64,000 nt of DNA from CAZUDI01 sp964618975 (GCA_964618975.1 CAZUDI010000002.1:129241-193240); one strand, 5' to 3'; positions 1 to 9,437 are shown, counted from the stretch's first letter. Translations and numbers: made by a program. The notes: a model not told the origin generated them from the sequence alone.

Positions 1-126
1 CCGATGCACACGGCGCATCACCCTGGGCGCTGCAACCGGCGCGCGCGACAGCGAACACGATCCCAGACAGGTCCAGCGGCACCCAGCACATAGCGCTGCG
101 GGGCACGCGGCCGCCTGTCACCCCCG

Positions 127-1434
127 GTGGAAAAGGTGAGACAGGGGGAGCGGTGGCGTGGTATCTTCCCGGCCCTTAGCGAGCCGGACTTTCGCACCCT
201 GTGGCTGGGGATGCTGCCGGGCATCCTGGCCATGCAGATGTATTTCTTCACCAACGGCTACCTGGCCTTCGAGCTCACGGGCTCGGCCAAGGCCATCGGA
301 TACGTCTCCCTGGGCTTCGGCATCCCCATGCTGTGCCTCTCGCTGATCGGGGGCATGGCGGCCGACCGCTACTCCAAACGCTTAATCCTCATGCTCAGCC
401 AGGTCATCACCGCCTTGATGGCCGTCCTCCTGGCGGCCCTGGTCATCTCGGGGGCCATCCGCCTCTGGCACATGGTAGTGGTCTCGGTCGTGATGGGCAG
501 CGCCTTCACCTTCCACATCCCGGCGCGGCAGGCCTTCATCGCCGAGGTGACCAGCCCGGAGAGGCTGATGAACGCCATCGCCCTCAACGGCGCGGGCCTG
601 AACGCCTGCCGGGTCATCGGCCCGCCCCTGGCGGGGTGGATGATCGGCATGCCCGGGATAAAAATCGGCGGGGTATACGTGATCATGGCCCTCATGTCCG
701 CGGCGGTGCTGCCGGGCCTGCTGCCCATCAAAGACCGCGGGGCGCATGCCGGGGCCAGGGACACCTCGCAGCTGGCGGCCATGCGCGAGGGCCTGGCCTA
801 CATCGCGGGCTCCCCGGTGCTGCGCGTGCTGCTGATCCTGAGCCTCGCGCCCATCGTCCTGGGTCTGCCCTATCAGGCCCTGATGCCGGTCTTCGCCAAG
901 GAGATTTTTGCGGTCGGGCCCCAGGGCCTGGGGTTGCTGATGATGGCCAGCGGGGGCGGGGCCCTGGTCGGGTCGCTGGCCATCGCCATGCTGCGCCGGC
1001 TGCGGCACCCCGGCCGGGTACAGCTCGTCCTGGGGGTGCTCTTCGGCCTGGGCCTGGCGCTCTTCGCCTTCGGGCAGGCCTACCGCCCGGGCCTGGCCCT
1101 GATGGTGTTCGTGGGCCTGGTGTCCTCCGCCTACCTGGCGCTCAACGCCACCCTCATCATGGATGCGGCCGAGAGCCGCTTCCACGGCCGGGTCATGAGC
1201 GTCTACATGCTGACCTTCGCGGCCCTGCCCCTGGGGAACATGCTCATGAGCGCCTTTGCCGACAGCCTGGGGGCCCCCCTGACGGTGGGCGGCGGTGGGC
1301 TGCTCCTGGCGGTCACGGTCCTCCTCTCGGGCCTGATGAGCCCCTCCTACCGCCGCATGCAGTACCGCGCGGCCATATATCCCGGGGACCAGGGGCCGGG
1401 GAGCTCCGACGATAACACCTGTCCGTCTGAGTGA
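127..1434 (+). CDS. MFS transporter, MFS_3/exporter type
   Basis: Predicted inner-membrane secondary transporter of 435 residues with about twelve hydrophobic segments, the usual length for the major facilitator superfamily. The MFS loop signature is visible as GGMAADRYSKR near residues 76-86, after the second or third helix, and a large hydrophilic break near residues 205-220 separates two six-helix halves. The layout resembles the enterobactin-exporter and macrolide-exporter group (MFS_3); the substrate cannot be read from sequence. The start is a GTG. It is convergent with the mscS gene, 29 bases apart. The C-terminal tail (about 30 residues) is polar and not conserved-looking. Bases 1-126 upstream show no gene I can support. 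Confidence 0.8.
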   Translation: MEKVRQGERWRGIFPALSEPDFRTLWLGMLPGILAMQMYFFTNGYLAFELTGSAKAIGYVSLGFGIPMLCLSLIGGMAADRYSKRLILMLSQVITALMAVLLAALVISGAIRLWHMVVVSVVMGSAFTFHIPARQAFIAEVTSPERLMNAIALNGAGLNACRVIGPPLAGWMIGMPGIKIGGVYVIMALMSAAVLPGLLPIKDRGAHAGARDTSQLAAMREGLAYIAGSPVLRVLLILSLAPIVLGLPYQALMPVFAKEIFAVGPQGLGLLMMASGGGALVGSLAIAMLRRLRHPGRVQLVLGVLFGLGLALFAFGQAYRPGLALMVFVGLVSSAYLALNATLIMDAAESRFHGRVMSVYMLTFAALPLGNMLMSAFADSLGAPLTVGGGGLLLAVTVLLSGLMSPSYRRMQYRAAIYPGDQGPGSSDDNTCPSE

Positions 1435-1463
1435 CGGCGGTGGGGAACCCTGCCCGGTGAAAA

Positions 1464-2378
1464 TCAGCCCCCCCCGCCCCGGGCCGCCTCGAGCATCTCG
1501 AGCGCGAAGGGTTTGCTTTTCTCGCCGAAGTAGACCGAGCAGTGGGGGAAGGGGATCTCGATGCGGTGGGCGTCGAAGGCGTACTTGATGCGGCGCAGGA
1601 ACTCCCGCCCCACGGACCACTGCTGGATGGGGAGGGTCTTGATGCGCCCCTTGATGACCACGGCCGAGTCGTCGAACTTGTCCACCCCGAAGATCTCGAG
1701 GGGCTCGAAGATCTGGGGCCCGAAGACGGGGTCGGCCTGCATCTCGGCGCCCACCTGTTCGATGAGCCGCACCACGGTGTCCGTGTCCTCCTTGTAGGCC
1801 ACCCCCAGGTCGAAGACATAGGCCGACCAGTCCTTGGTCATGTTGCTCAGGGTGCTGACCGTGCCGTTGGGGAACACGTGCACGACGCCGGCCAGGTCGC
1901 GCAGCACGATCGTGCGAAAGTTGAGCTCCTCCACCAGCCCGCCCGTGCCGTTGACGATGGCCACATCGCCCACGCGCACCTGGTTCTCCAGGATGAAGAA
2001 GAAGCCGGATATGACGTCCCGCACGAGGTTCTGGGCGCCGAACCCGACCGCCAGGCCCAAGATCCCGGCCCCGGCCAGGATGGGGGCGATCTCCACCCCC
2101 AGCTCCTTGAGGAGCACCAGGGCCACGATGACCCACAGCGCGATTATGACCGCCTGCCGGATGAGGCGCGTGATGGTCTCGATGCGCTTGGTGACCTCCG
2201 TCTTCGACTCGCCGGAGGCGACCCCCTTTTCCAGCAGCTGCTCCTTCAGCTTCCCGATCAGGCGACCGAGCAGCTTGGCGAGCACCCAGGCCAGCAGCAG
2301 GATCACCGCCACCCGCAGCACACCCACGCTCAGCGCCCCCCACGATACCCCCTTGAGATACGCCACCACCATCTCCAT
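1464..2378 (-). CDS. mscS: small-conductance mechanosensitive channel, MscS family
   Basis: Inner-membrane channel that opens under membrane tension and releases solutes on osmotic downshock. The 304-residue product has an N-terminal helix near 19-37, a second near 73-92 and the pore-lining helix near 96-130, containing the MscS signature GFGAQNLVRDVISG. The beta domain follows (VRVGDVAIVNGTGG, then FPNGTVSTLSN), then the alpha/beta vestibule. The start chosen is the ATG preceded by AAGGAGGG; a longer reading frame upstream runs into an intergenic palindromic repeat and is unlikely to be translated. The length matches plain MscS rather than the large multi-helix relatives. Confidence 0.93.
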   Translation of the reverse strand: MEMVVAYLKGVSWGALSVGVLRVAVILLLAWVLAKLLGRLIGKLKEQLLEKGVASGESKTEVTKRIETITRLIRQAVIIALWVIVALVLLKELGVEIAPILAGAGILGLAVGFGAQNLVRDVISGFFFILENQVRVGDVAIVNGTGGLVEELNFRTIVLRDLAGVVHVFPNGTVSTLSNMTKDWSAYVFDLGVAYKEDTDTVVRLIEQVGAEMQADPVFGPQIFEPLEIFGVDKFDDSAVVIKGRIKTLPIQQWSVGREFLRRIKYAFDAHRIEIPFPHCSVYFGEKSKPFALEMLEAARGGGG

Positions 2379-2392
2379 GACAGCCCTCCTTT

Positions 2393-2476
2393 CATCATGG
2401 GTATGAACCCCGGGGCAAGCTTTTGACCCCACCCTGCCGCCGCAAGCGGCGGGGAATTCGACCCTCAGGCTATTAA
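2393..2476 (+). repeat. dispersed intergenic palindromic repeat, family A, copy 1
   Basis: An 84-base element starting ATCATGGGTATGAACCCC, with a central GC-rich hairpin (CCGCCGCAAGCGGCGG), and ending GACCCTCAGGCTATTAA. The same succession of two hairpins and end motif recurs elsewhere in the window in both orientations, always outside genes. A shorter related piece (TCAGGGGTGAGAACCCC) lies near 2530-2560. Confidence 0.75.
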
Positions 2477-2939
2477 TGGCATATCGCTGCCGGCACGCGA
2501 AAGCAACCCCACCCGGAAGCCACCATCAGAATCAGGGGTGAGAACCCCAGGTCAGACCTTGGCCTTCCTTGACGCGCACGGGGCAGGCAATAAGGTCCCT
2601 GATGATTCAACCGGCACCTCCCGCGGCCTGGCCCTCAGAGGCGGCATCTCCTGGGGATAACGCAACTCAGCATAATTCCTGCCTGTCTTCTGCTAAAACA
2701 TCTTGATTTTGCTCGTCATTCCTGACAGAAGCCAGGTCCATGCTGCGTCCAGGTGCCGTCCTTGACCATACGGGAGGATTCCTCTCCGAGCAGCCCCTTT
2801 CGGCCACGAGGCTCGACGACGACCGGTCTCGTCTCCCGGGCTGACGACCGCACCTTGCTCTGGATTTATTCAAGGGAAGTCGAAGCACTGCGACTATTCC
2901 TTCCCTGAGATAGCCTCCGTGATTCTGTACCTGAATTAT
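2477..2939. other. intergenic stretch without a recognisable gene
   Basis: About 460 bases between the MscS gene and the promoter of the acyl-CoA operon. Apart from the partial family A repeat near 2530-2560 I see no supported reading frame. The base composition falls towards AT from about 2900 on, as expected of the promoter that follows. Confidence 0.5.
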
Positions 2940-2983
2940 GATATTAATAATATCTTGACATTGTTTTTGAATGTTATTATTTT
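2940..2983 (+). promoter_or_regulatory. promoter with palindromic operator for the acyl-CoA (Atu-like) operon
   Basis: A perfect 15-base palindrome, GATATTA-A-TAATATC (2940-2954), abuts a consensus -35 TTGACA (2955-2960). A 17-base spacer and a -10-like TATTTT (2978-2983) follow. It is the most AT-rich stretch near the operon and lies 75 bases upstream of the first start codon. The position suggests repression by steric block of sigma70 RNA polymerase. The TetR protein encoded by the last gene of the operon is the obvious candidate ligand; that link is inference. Confidence 0.6.
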
Positions 2984-3057
2984 ATTGAATATGATTATTT
3001 TTTGGGTGGTCCCGCCAACAGCCACCCATTATGCCGAATGACGGGAGGGCCGGTTGC

Positions 3058-4674
3058 ATGGAGGTCATTGAAAGCAGAATCGATACCGCATCAGATGAAT
3101 ATCGCAGAAATTTCGATGCAATGGAAACCCTGGTGACGGATCTGAGGGAGGAACTGCGCAAGGCGCGCGAAGACCGCTCCCCCCAGGCCAGAGAACGACT
3201 CCGGTCCCAGGGCAAGCTCACCATGCGTCGCAAGCTGGAGCTGCTGCTGGACAAGAACACCCCATTTCTGGAGATCGCCCCCCTGGCGGCCCGCAGCATG
3301 TATGACGGCAGGATCCACGGCGCCGGTCTCGTGTCGGGCATCGGCGTGGTGGGCGGCAAGGAGGTGCTGATCACGGGCAACGACGCCATGATCAAGGGGG
3401 GGGCCACCTACCCGCTGACCGTGAAGAAGAGCCTGCGCTGCCAGACCATCGCCATGGAGAACCGCCTGCCCGTGGTGACGCTGGTGGATTCGGCCGGGGG
3501 CTACCTGCAGCTGCAGTCCGAGGTCTTCCCGGATATCGACGACGGCGGGCGGCTGTTCTACAACCAGGCCATCATCTCGAAGATGGGCATCCCACAGATC
3601 ACGGCCGTCATGGGCCTGTGCACCGCCGGCGGAGCCTATATCCCCGCCATGTCCGACGAAACCGTGCACGTACGCTCCACCGGGGCAATCTTTCTGGGGG
3701 GTCCGCCCCTCGTCAAGGCCGCCACGGGCGAAGAGGTCAGCGTGGAAGACCTGGGGGGCGCGGAGCTGCACTGTCGCGAGTCCGGGGTGTCCGATTACTA
3801 TGCCGAGGACGATGCCCACGCCATCGCCGTGCTCCGCAACATCATCAGAAATCTGCCCGCGAACGACAAAACCCGCCTGTCCATGCGGGAGCCGGCCCCG
3901 CCTATATATGACCCCAGGGAGATCTATGGCATCGTCAGCCGCGAGCTCAAGGTCCCCTACGATGTGCGCGAGATCATCGCCCGCATGGTGGATCGCAGCG
4001 AATTTCTGGAATTCAAGGAGCTCTTCGGCCCCACGCTGGTGTGCGGGTGGGCCTATCTCCACGGATACCCTGTCGGGATTCTCGGCAACAACGGTGTACT
4101 CTTTTCCGACAGCGCCCTGAAGGGGACACAATTCATCCAGCTCTGTGATCGGCGCAAGATCCCGCTCGTCTTTCTCCAGAATATCAACGGGTTCATCATC
4201 GGCCGGGAATATGAACGCCTGGGCATCACCAAGGACGGGCACAAGATGGTCAATGCCGTATCCACGGCCACCGTCCCCAAATTCACGGTCATCGTGGGGG
4301 CCTCCTTCGGGGCCGGCAATTATGCCATGTGCGGGCGGGCGTATTCGCCGCGCTTCCTCTGGATGTGGCCCAATGCGGAGATCGCCGTTATGGGCGGTGA
4401 ACAGGCGGCCGGGGTCCTGGTCACATTGCGCAACGACCAGCTGGCCAAGGCCGGTGAACCGCCCCTGACGCGCGCACAGGAGGACGAGATCAAGGCGCCG
4501 GTCATCGCCTCCGCCCGGATGGAAAGCAGTGCCTACTACAGCACGGCCAACCTGTGGGATGACGGCATCCTCGACCCGGCGGATACGCGCGATGTCCTGG
4601 GGCTGGCCATCTCGGCCGCTTTGAACGCCCCCATCCGCGATGATGTCCTGGGATATGGAATCTTCAGGATGTAA
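3058..4674 (+). CDS. acyl-CoA carboxylase carboxyltransferase (beta) subunit, MCC/GCC type
   Basis: Transfers carboxyl from carboxybiotin to an acyl-CoA; 538 residues, the normal size. It matches the methylcrotonyl-CoA/geranyl-CoA carboxylase beta branch more closely than propionyl-CoA carboxylase. Visible motifs include CTAGGAYIPAMSDE (first oxyanion hole), FLGGPPLVKAATGEEVS, FGAGNYAMCGRAY (second oxyanion hole), FLWMWPNAEIAVMGGEQAAG and a closing GIFRM. The ATG chosen has GGGAGG nine bases upstream; an ATG nine codons earlier has no ribosome binding site. It is first in an operon with separate biotin carboxylase and biotin carrier genes. Substrate choice between methylcrotonyl-CoA and geranyl-CoA is not settled here; the AtuA-like neighbour favours an isoprenoid acid. 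Confidence 0.88.
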   Translation: MEVIESRIDTASDEYRRNFDAMETLVTDLREELRKAREDRSPQARERLRSQGKLTMRRKLELLLDKNTPFLEIAPLAARSMYDGRIHGAGLVSGIGVVGGKEVLITGNDAMIKGGATYPLTVKKSLRCQTIAMENRLPVVTLVDSAGGYLQLQSEVFPDIDDGGRLFYNQAIISKMGIPQITAVMGLCTAGGAYIPAMSDETVHVRSTGAIFLGGPPLVKAATGEEVSVEDLGGAELHCRESGVSDYYAEDDAHAIAVLRNIIRNLPANDKTRLSMREPAPPIYDPREIYGIVSRELKVPYDVREIIARMVDRSEFLEFKELFGPTLVCGWAYLHGYPVGILGNNGVLFSDSALKGTQFIQLCDRRKIPLVFLQNINGFIIGREYERLGITKDGHKMVNAVSTATVPKFTVIVGASFGAGNYAMCGRAYSPRFLWMWPNAEIAVMGGEQAAGVLVTLRNDQLAKAGEPPLTRAQEDEIKAPVIASARMESSAYYSTANLWDDGILDPADTRDVLGLAISAALNAPIRDDVLGYGIFRM

Positions 4675-4729
4675 CGGCCCTCAAGGCGTCCCGCGGGCGC
4701 TACGGTGCCATGATCAAGGGAGAGAGCGT

Positions 4730-6217
4730 ATGGTGAAGAAGGTCCTGGTAGCCAACAGGGGGGAGATCGCCCTGCGTGTCATGCACACCTGTAGAGAGAT
4801 GGGCATTGCCAGCGTGGCCGTGTACTCCGATGCGGACCGGCAGGCCCTGCACGTGCTGAAGGCCGATCAGGCCGTCTGGCTGGGGGGTGCCGATCCGGCC
4901 GAGAGCTACCTGAATATCGACAGGATCGTCAGTGCCGCCCGGGAAACCGGGGCCGACGCCATCCATCCCGGGTATGGCTTCCTGGCGGAGAACCCGGATT
5001 TCGCCCAGCGCTGCGCAGAGGAAGGCCTGATCTTCATCGGGCCATCCGCGGCGGTCATCCGCACCCTGGGAGACAAGACCGTTGCCCGCCAGACCATGAT
5101 CAAGGGCGGCGTACCGGTCATCCCGGGCATGCATGTCCCGGAAACTGATGCCCACATCATGGCGCGCGAGGCCGAGCGCCTGGGGTACCCCGTGCTGATC
5201 AAGGCGGCCGCAGGCGGCGGCGGCAAGGGCATGCGGATTGTCACGGCCTCAGACGAACTGCGCACCGCCTGCGAATCGGCGGCCAGCGAAGCCGCGCGCG
5301 CCTTCGGCAACGGGGCCATCTACCTGGAAAGGTATCTGGAGCGCCCGCGGCACATCGAGTTTCAGATCCTGGCCGACCGCTTCGGAAACTGCGTCCACCT
5401 CCTGGAGCGCGAATGCTCCATCCAGCGACGCCATCAGAAGATCATCGAGGAGACCCCCTCGCCGGCCATGACCCCTGACCTGCGGGAACAGATGGGCCAG
5501 GCCGCCGTCATGGCCGCCCGTGCATCCGGGTACGTCAATGCCGGGACCGTGGAATTCCTCCTCGATCAGGACGGAAACTTCTACTTTCTGGAGGTCAACA
5601 CGCGCCTGCAGGTCGAGCATCCCATCACCGAGATGATCACGGGCATCGACATGGTCAGATGCCAGCTGGAGATCGCCGCCGGCAACCCCCTGCCCTTTTC
5701 CCAGAAGGACATCCAGGGCCGCGGCCATGCCATCGAGTGCCGTATCTATGCCGAGGACCCCGAGAATGGCTTCATGCCTTCGCCCGGCAGGATCCAGCAT
5801 ATGCAGGAGCCCGTGGGGCCGGGAATCCGTAATGACTGCGGCATCTATGCCGGGTTCCAGGTGCCGGTGGAGTACGATCCGATCCTCTCGAAGCTGGTCG
5901 TCTGGGCCGGCGACCGGCAGGCGGCCGTGGCGCGCATGCTCCGGGCCCTGCAGGAGTATGTCATCCTGGGCGTGAAGACCCCCATCCCCTTCCTGAGGGA
6001 TGTGCTGCGCTCGGAGGCCTTTGGCGCCGGGGAGACCTTTACCGATTTCATCGCGACCCATTTCCCGGACTGGGAACAGGCGCGGACGGACGGTGACCTC
6101 GCCCGAATCGCCTACATCGTCGACGAGCTCTCCCGCAGGCAGAAGGCGCCTGCAGGCGGCCCCCTGCCGGATGCATACCCGACGCCCTGGCAGAGCCTGG
6201 GAGACTGGCGGCGCTAG
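4730..6217 (+). CDS. biotin carboxylase subunit of acyl-CoA carboxylase
   Basis: ATP-dependent carboxylation of the biotin carrier encoded by the next gene. The 495-residue protein begins VKKVLVANRGEIALRV, typical of biotin carboxylase. It carries the ATP-grasp glycine loop KAAAGGGGKGMRIV near residue 160 and the catalytic EVNTRLQVEHPITE near 288-301. It stops after the carboxylase C-terminal domain, without the fused biotinyl domain found in pseudomonad LiuD and AtuF alpha subunits, so the alpha function is split over two genes. The start follows AGGGAGA. The gap to the beta subunit is 55 bases and to the carrier 41 bases. Confidence 0.92.
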   Translation: MVKKVLVANRGEIALRVMHTCREMGIASVAVYSDADRQALHVLKADQAVWLGGADPAESYLNIDRIVSAARETGADAIHPGYGFLAENPDFAQRCAEEGLIFIGPSAAVIRTLGDKTVARQTMIKGGVPVIPGMHVPETDAHIMAREAERLGYPVLIKAAAGGGGKGMRIVTASDELRTACESAASEAARAFGNGAIYLERYLERPRHIEFQILADRFGNCVHLLERECSIQRRHQKIIEETPSPAMTPDLREQMGQAAVMAARASGYVNAGTVEFLLDQDGNFYFLEVNTRLQVEHPITEMITGIDMVRCQLEIAAGNPLPFSQKDIQGRGHAIECRIYAEDPENGFMPSPGRIQHMQEPVGPGIRNDCGIYAGFQVPVEYDPILSKLVVWAGDRQAAVARMLRALQEYVILGVKTPIPFLRDVLRSEAFGAGETFTDFIATHFPDWEQARTDGDLARIAYIVDELSRRQKAPAGGPLPDAYPTPWQSLGDWRR

Positions 6218-6258
6218 TGCCATCCATACGGATGTGAGCAGAGAGGAGTGAGCATACG

Positions 6259-6786
6259 ATGCAGTATCGACTCAGGACAGCGGAAGATGCGGTCACCCTG
6301 ACGGTGGAAACGGGCGAGAACGGCGCGCTGCGGGTTACAGACGGCACGCACCGCCGGGATGTCAGGTATGCCCGCATTTCCGACCATCAACTCCACATCG
6401 TGGTGGACGGCGTGCAGGTGAATGCCTTTGTGACCGGTCAGGACGGTAACAAGGTGGTGGTTATCAGGGGCATATCCTATCAGGTACAGGATGCCGATCA
6501 GACAGAGCGCACCGCCACACGCCGCAAAGATCCCCGGGCCCCCGCCCGGGAGGTCACACCGCCCATGCCCTCCGTGGTCGAGCGGCTGATGGTCACCGAG
6601 GGGGACCTCGTGCGCACGGGCGTTGGCCTGGTCGTGGTCTCGGCCATGAAGATGGAGGTCACGTTGACGGCGCCCTTCAACGGGCGGGTGACGAAAATCA
6701 ACGTGTCCGTCGGGGACAAGGTCATGCCCGGTCAGATCCTGGTGGACATCGCAAGGGAAGCCGCCGGCGCGGACGAGGCCGGCTGA
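6259..6786 (+). CDS. biotin carboxyl carrier protein of acyl-CoA carboxylase
   Basis: Carries biotin between the biotin carboxylase and the carboxyltransferase. At 175 residues it has a poorly conserved N-terminal half (1-90), an Ala/Pro/Arg linker near 90-102 and a C-terminal biotinyl/lipoyl domain. That domain holds the biotinylation motif VSAMKMEV, whose lysine is the attachment site, and ends VMPGQILVDIA. The PMPSVVERLMVTEGD segment is the usual start of this domain. The ribosome binding site GAGAGGAG precedes the ATG. A stand-alone carrier fits the split enzyme seen upstream. Confidence 0.88.
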   Translation: MQYRLRTAEDAVTLTVETGENGALRVTDGTHRRDVRYARISDHQLHIVVDGVQVNAFVTGQDGNKVVVIRGISYQVQDADQTERTATRRKDPRAPAREVTPPMPSVVERLMVTEGDLVRTGVGLVVVSAMKMEVTLTAPFNGRVTKINVSVGDKVMPGQILVDIAREAAGADEAG

Positions 6787-6826
6787 CGGGATTCCCGGGC
6801 ACTTACTATCGCAAGGAGGCATCGGA

Positions 6827-7597
6827 ATGGAAGAACGGCACATGCTGTATCGGGTCGAGGACAATGTCGCTTACCTGACGATCAATCGCGAGGCGCAGCG
6901 CAACGCGATTACACCGGAGGCCATCGCCCTGTTTCATGCATACCTCGATCAGGCGCAGGCGGATGAGACGGTGCGGGTGATCCTCCTTACCGGCAGCGGG
7001 GAGAAGGCCTTCTGCACGGGTGCGCAGCTGGGCGATGGGCTCTCCACCGAGGGAAAGGAGATCTTCAAGGACTACGCCGCACTGCTGCACCGTCTGGCGA
7101 GTTTTCCCAAGCCGACCGTGGCGCGGATCAAAGGCTACTGCCTGGCGGGAGGCATGGGGTTCATGCTGGCCTGCGATATCGTGATCGCCAGCGAGGACTC
7201 GCAGTTCGGGACCCCGGAGGTCAATGTCGGTCTGTGGCCGATGATGATCGGCGCCCTGATCTTCCGCAACGTGCCCCAAAAAAAGGCCATGGAGATGATC
7301 CTGCTCGGGGAACGCCTGAGAGCCCGGGAGGCCCTGTCCATGGGCCTGATTACCCGGGTCGTGCCGGCGGCGGAGCTCGACGGGGAGGTGAACGCGGTCC
7401 TCAGGAGCCTGGCGGTCAAGAGCCCCATCGGCATGCGCCTCGGCAAGCAGGCCTTCCAGGGCATGGAACTGATGCCCCTGCAGGAGGCCCTGCAGTTCCT
7501 CTCCCAAAGACTGCAGGAAGTCGTGGGCACCCAGGATGCCCTGGAGGGCATCACGGCCTTCATCGAGAAGCGGCCGCCCGTTTTTCAGGGCCGTTAA
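6827..7597 (+). CDS. enoyl-CoA hydratase/isomerase family protein
   Basis: Crotonase-fold protein of 256 residues that probably hydrates the glutaconyl-CoA-type product of the carboxylase, as AtuE or LiuC does. The oxyanion-hole segments are present: FCTGAQLGDG near 63-72, and KGYCLAGGMGFMLACDIV. Of the two catalytic glutamates of classical hydratases, the one in FGTPEV is kept, while the first is replaced by glycine in AGGMGF. Substitution at that position is common in methylglutaconyl-CoA hydratase relatives. The ATG follows AAGGAGG. Assignment to a specific substrate rests on operon context. Confidence 0.85.
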   Translation: MEERHMLYRVEDNVAYLTINREAQRNAITPEAIALFHAYLDQAQADETVRVILLTGSGEKAFCTGAQLGDGLSTEGKEIFKDYAALLHRLASFPKPTVARIKGYCLAGGMGFMLACDIVIASEDSQFGTPEVNVGLWPMMIGALIFRNVPQKKAMEMILLGERLRAREALSMGLITRVVPAAELDGEVNAVLRSLAVKSPIGMRLGKQAFQGMELMPLQEALQFLSQRLQEVVGTQDALEGITAFIEKRPPVFQGR

Positions 7598-7618
7598 TTC
7601 ACTATAGAGGGGGAAAAT

Positions 7619-9403
7619 ATGAGCACGCCGAATCCGACCAAGCGTGATCGCATCATCATCGCCAACTGCAGCGGGTTTTTCGGGGACCGTCTGTCCGCCG
7701 CCCGGGAGATGGTGCGCGGCGGACCCATCGATATCCTGACGGGAGACTACCTGGCGGAGCTGACCATGGCCCTGCTCTTCCGCATGAAACTGAAAAAACC
7801 GGAGGCCGGGTATGTCCCGACGTTCCTCAAACAAATGGAAGAGATCATGGGCGAATGCCTCGACAGGGGGATTCGGGTCGTGGCCAACGCCGGGGGACTG
7901 AATCCGCGGGGTCTGGCCGCGGAGCTGCAGAACGTGGCGGATACCCTGGGACTGCACCCCCGCATCGCGTATATCGAGGGCGACGATCTCATGGGGCGCC
8001 TGAGCGAGCTGCAGACGCAGCAGGGGGAGGACTTCATGCACCTGGACAAGGGCATCAGCCTGAAAGAGGCCCATGCCCTGCCGATCACGGCCAATGCCTA
8101 TCTGGGTGGCTGGGGGGTGGCCGAGGCCCTGGCCAGGGACGCCGATATCGTGGTCGGCGGCCGCCTGGCCGACGCCGCCCTGGTCGTGGGGCCGGCGGCC
8201 TGGTGGTTCGGATGGGAACGCAACGACTGGGACAGGCTGGCCGGCGCGGCGGTGGCCGGGCACATCGTGGAATGCGGCGCCCAGGCCACCGGCGGCAACT
8301 ATGCGTTCATCGACGAAGTGCCCTCGTTCCTCAATGTCGGATACCCCATCGCGGAGATATTTGAAGACGGCTCCTGCGTCATCACCAAACACCCCGGCAC
8401 CGGCGGGCTCGTTTCCGTCGATACCGTCAAGGCCCAGCTCCTCTACGAGGTGCGCGAACCCACCTACCTGACCCCGGATGTGGCGGCACGCTTCGATACG
8501 ATCGAGATCTTCCAGGAGGGCCCCGACCGCACCCGGATCACCGGGGTGCGCGGCGAGGCCCCGCCAGCGACCACCAAGGTCTGCATCAACACCATGGGCG
8601 GGCACCGGAATTCCATGACGATCGTTCTGACCGGCCTGGACATCGAGAAGAAGGCGCGCATCTTCGAAGACGCCCTGTTCGCGAGCCTGGGCGGCCGGGG
8701 AACGTTCGCTGTGGAGGAGGTGCAGCTCGTGCGCGCGGACAAGGCCGATCCGCCCTCCAACGACGAGGCCTTCGCCTATCTGCGGGTTTCGGTCAAGGAT
8801 CCGGATGCCAAGAAAGTCGCCAGTCTTTCCGCCAAAATCGTGGAACTCGGGCTGGCCAACATCCCCGGATTCACCGCCACGGCTCCGCCGACCAAGGGCT
8901 CCCCCGTAATCGTGCACTGGCCCGCCCTCATCTCCCTGCACCACGTTCAGCAGCAGGTGATCATCGACGGGCAGACCCTCGAGATCGCGCCAGTTGCGGG
9001 TGAACCCTCCCTGCCCGTATCGCCCCGGGAGGTCGAGATCCCTTCCCGGACGCTCGGGCCTACAGTGAGGATGCCCTTCGGCCGCGTCTTTGCCACACGC
9101 TCCGGCGACAAGGGCGGCAACGCCAATCTCGGGGTATGGGCCAGGACCCCGGAGGCCTATGCCTTTCTCAGGGACTTCCTGTCGACCGAGCGTCTGCAGG
9201 AACTGCTGAGCGATCTGCGCGGCTTCGAGATCGAGCGCCATGATTTTCCCAATCTCCTGGCCGTCAATTTCTATATCAGGGGGGTGCTCGGAGACGGCGT
9301 GGCGGCCTCCCTGAGGAGCGACCCTCAGGCCAAGACCCTGGGCGAGTATCTGCGCGCCAGGGTCATCGATATGCCGGAGGACATTCTCCCCGGTGCGGTC
9401 TAG
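7619..9403 (+). CDS. atuA: AtuA-like protein (DUF1446 plus ferredoxin-fold C-terminal domain)
   Basis: Homologue of AtuA, the protein of unknown chemistry that marks acyclic terpene utilisation clusters in Pseudomonas. The 594-residue protein has a DUF1446 domain (about 10-455), starting IIIANCSGFFGDRLSAA and including DILTGDYLAELTMALL, VVANAGGLNPRG and DIVVGGRLADAAL. A C-terminal AtuA-like domain (about 485-590) has the ATRSGDKGGNANLGVWAR segment and ends VIDMPEDIL. Both halves are intact. It lies 21 bases after the hydratase gene. No catalytic function is established for the family; its presence is the strongest hint that the operon acts on isoprenoid-type acids rather than leucine. Confidence 0.85.
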   Translation: MSTPNPTKRDRIIIANCSGFFGDRLSAAREMVRGGPIDILTGDYLAELTMALLFRMKLKKPEAGYVPTFLKQMEEIMGECLDRGIRVVANAGGLNPRGLAAELQNVADTLGLHPRIAYIEGDDLMGRLSELQTQQGEDFMHLDKGISLKEAHALPITANAYLGGWGVAEALARDADIVVGGRLADAALVVGPAAWWFGWERNDWDRLAGAAVAGHIVECGAQATGGNYAFIDEVPSFLNVGYPIAEIFEDGSCVITKHPGTGGLVSVDTVKAQLLYEVREPTYLTPDVAARFDTIEIFQEGPDRTRITGVRGEAPPATTKVCINTMGGHRNSMTIVLTGLDIEKKARIFEDALFASLGGRGTFAVEEVQLVRADKADPPSNDEAFAYLRVSVKDPDAKKVASLSAKIVELGLANIPGFTATAPPTKGSPVIVHWPALISLHHVQQQVIIDGQTLEIAPVAGEPSLPVSPREVEIPSRTLGPTVRMPFGRVFATRSGDKGGNANLGVWARTPEAYAFLRDFLSTERLQELLSDLRGFEIERHDFPNLLAVNFYIRGVLGDGVAASLRSDPQAKTLGEYLRARVIDMPEDILPGAV

Positions 9404-9437
9404 ATCGGGGACAGCAGAGCGCGCAGGACCAGGCATT

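Noticed and set aside
382..2343. Long open frames opposite or across the MFS and mscS genes
   Set aside because: GC-rich codon composition produces long antisense frames. Their translations are low-complexity Gly/Ala/Arg/His-rich and lack ribosome binding sites; the same holds for the other antisense frames across the window.
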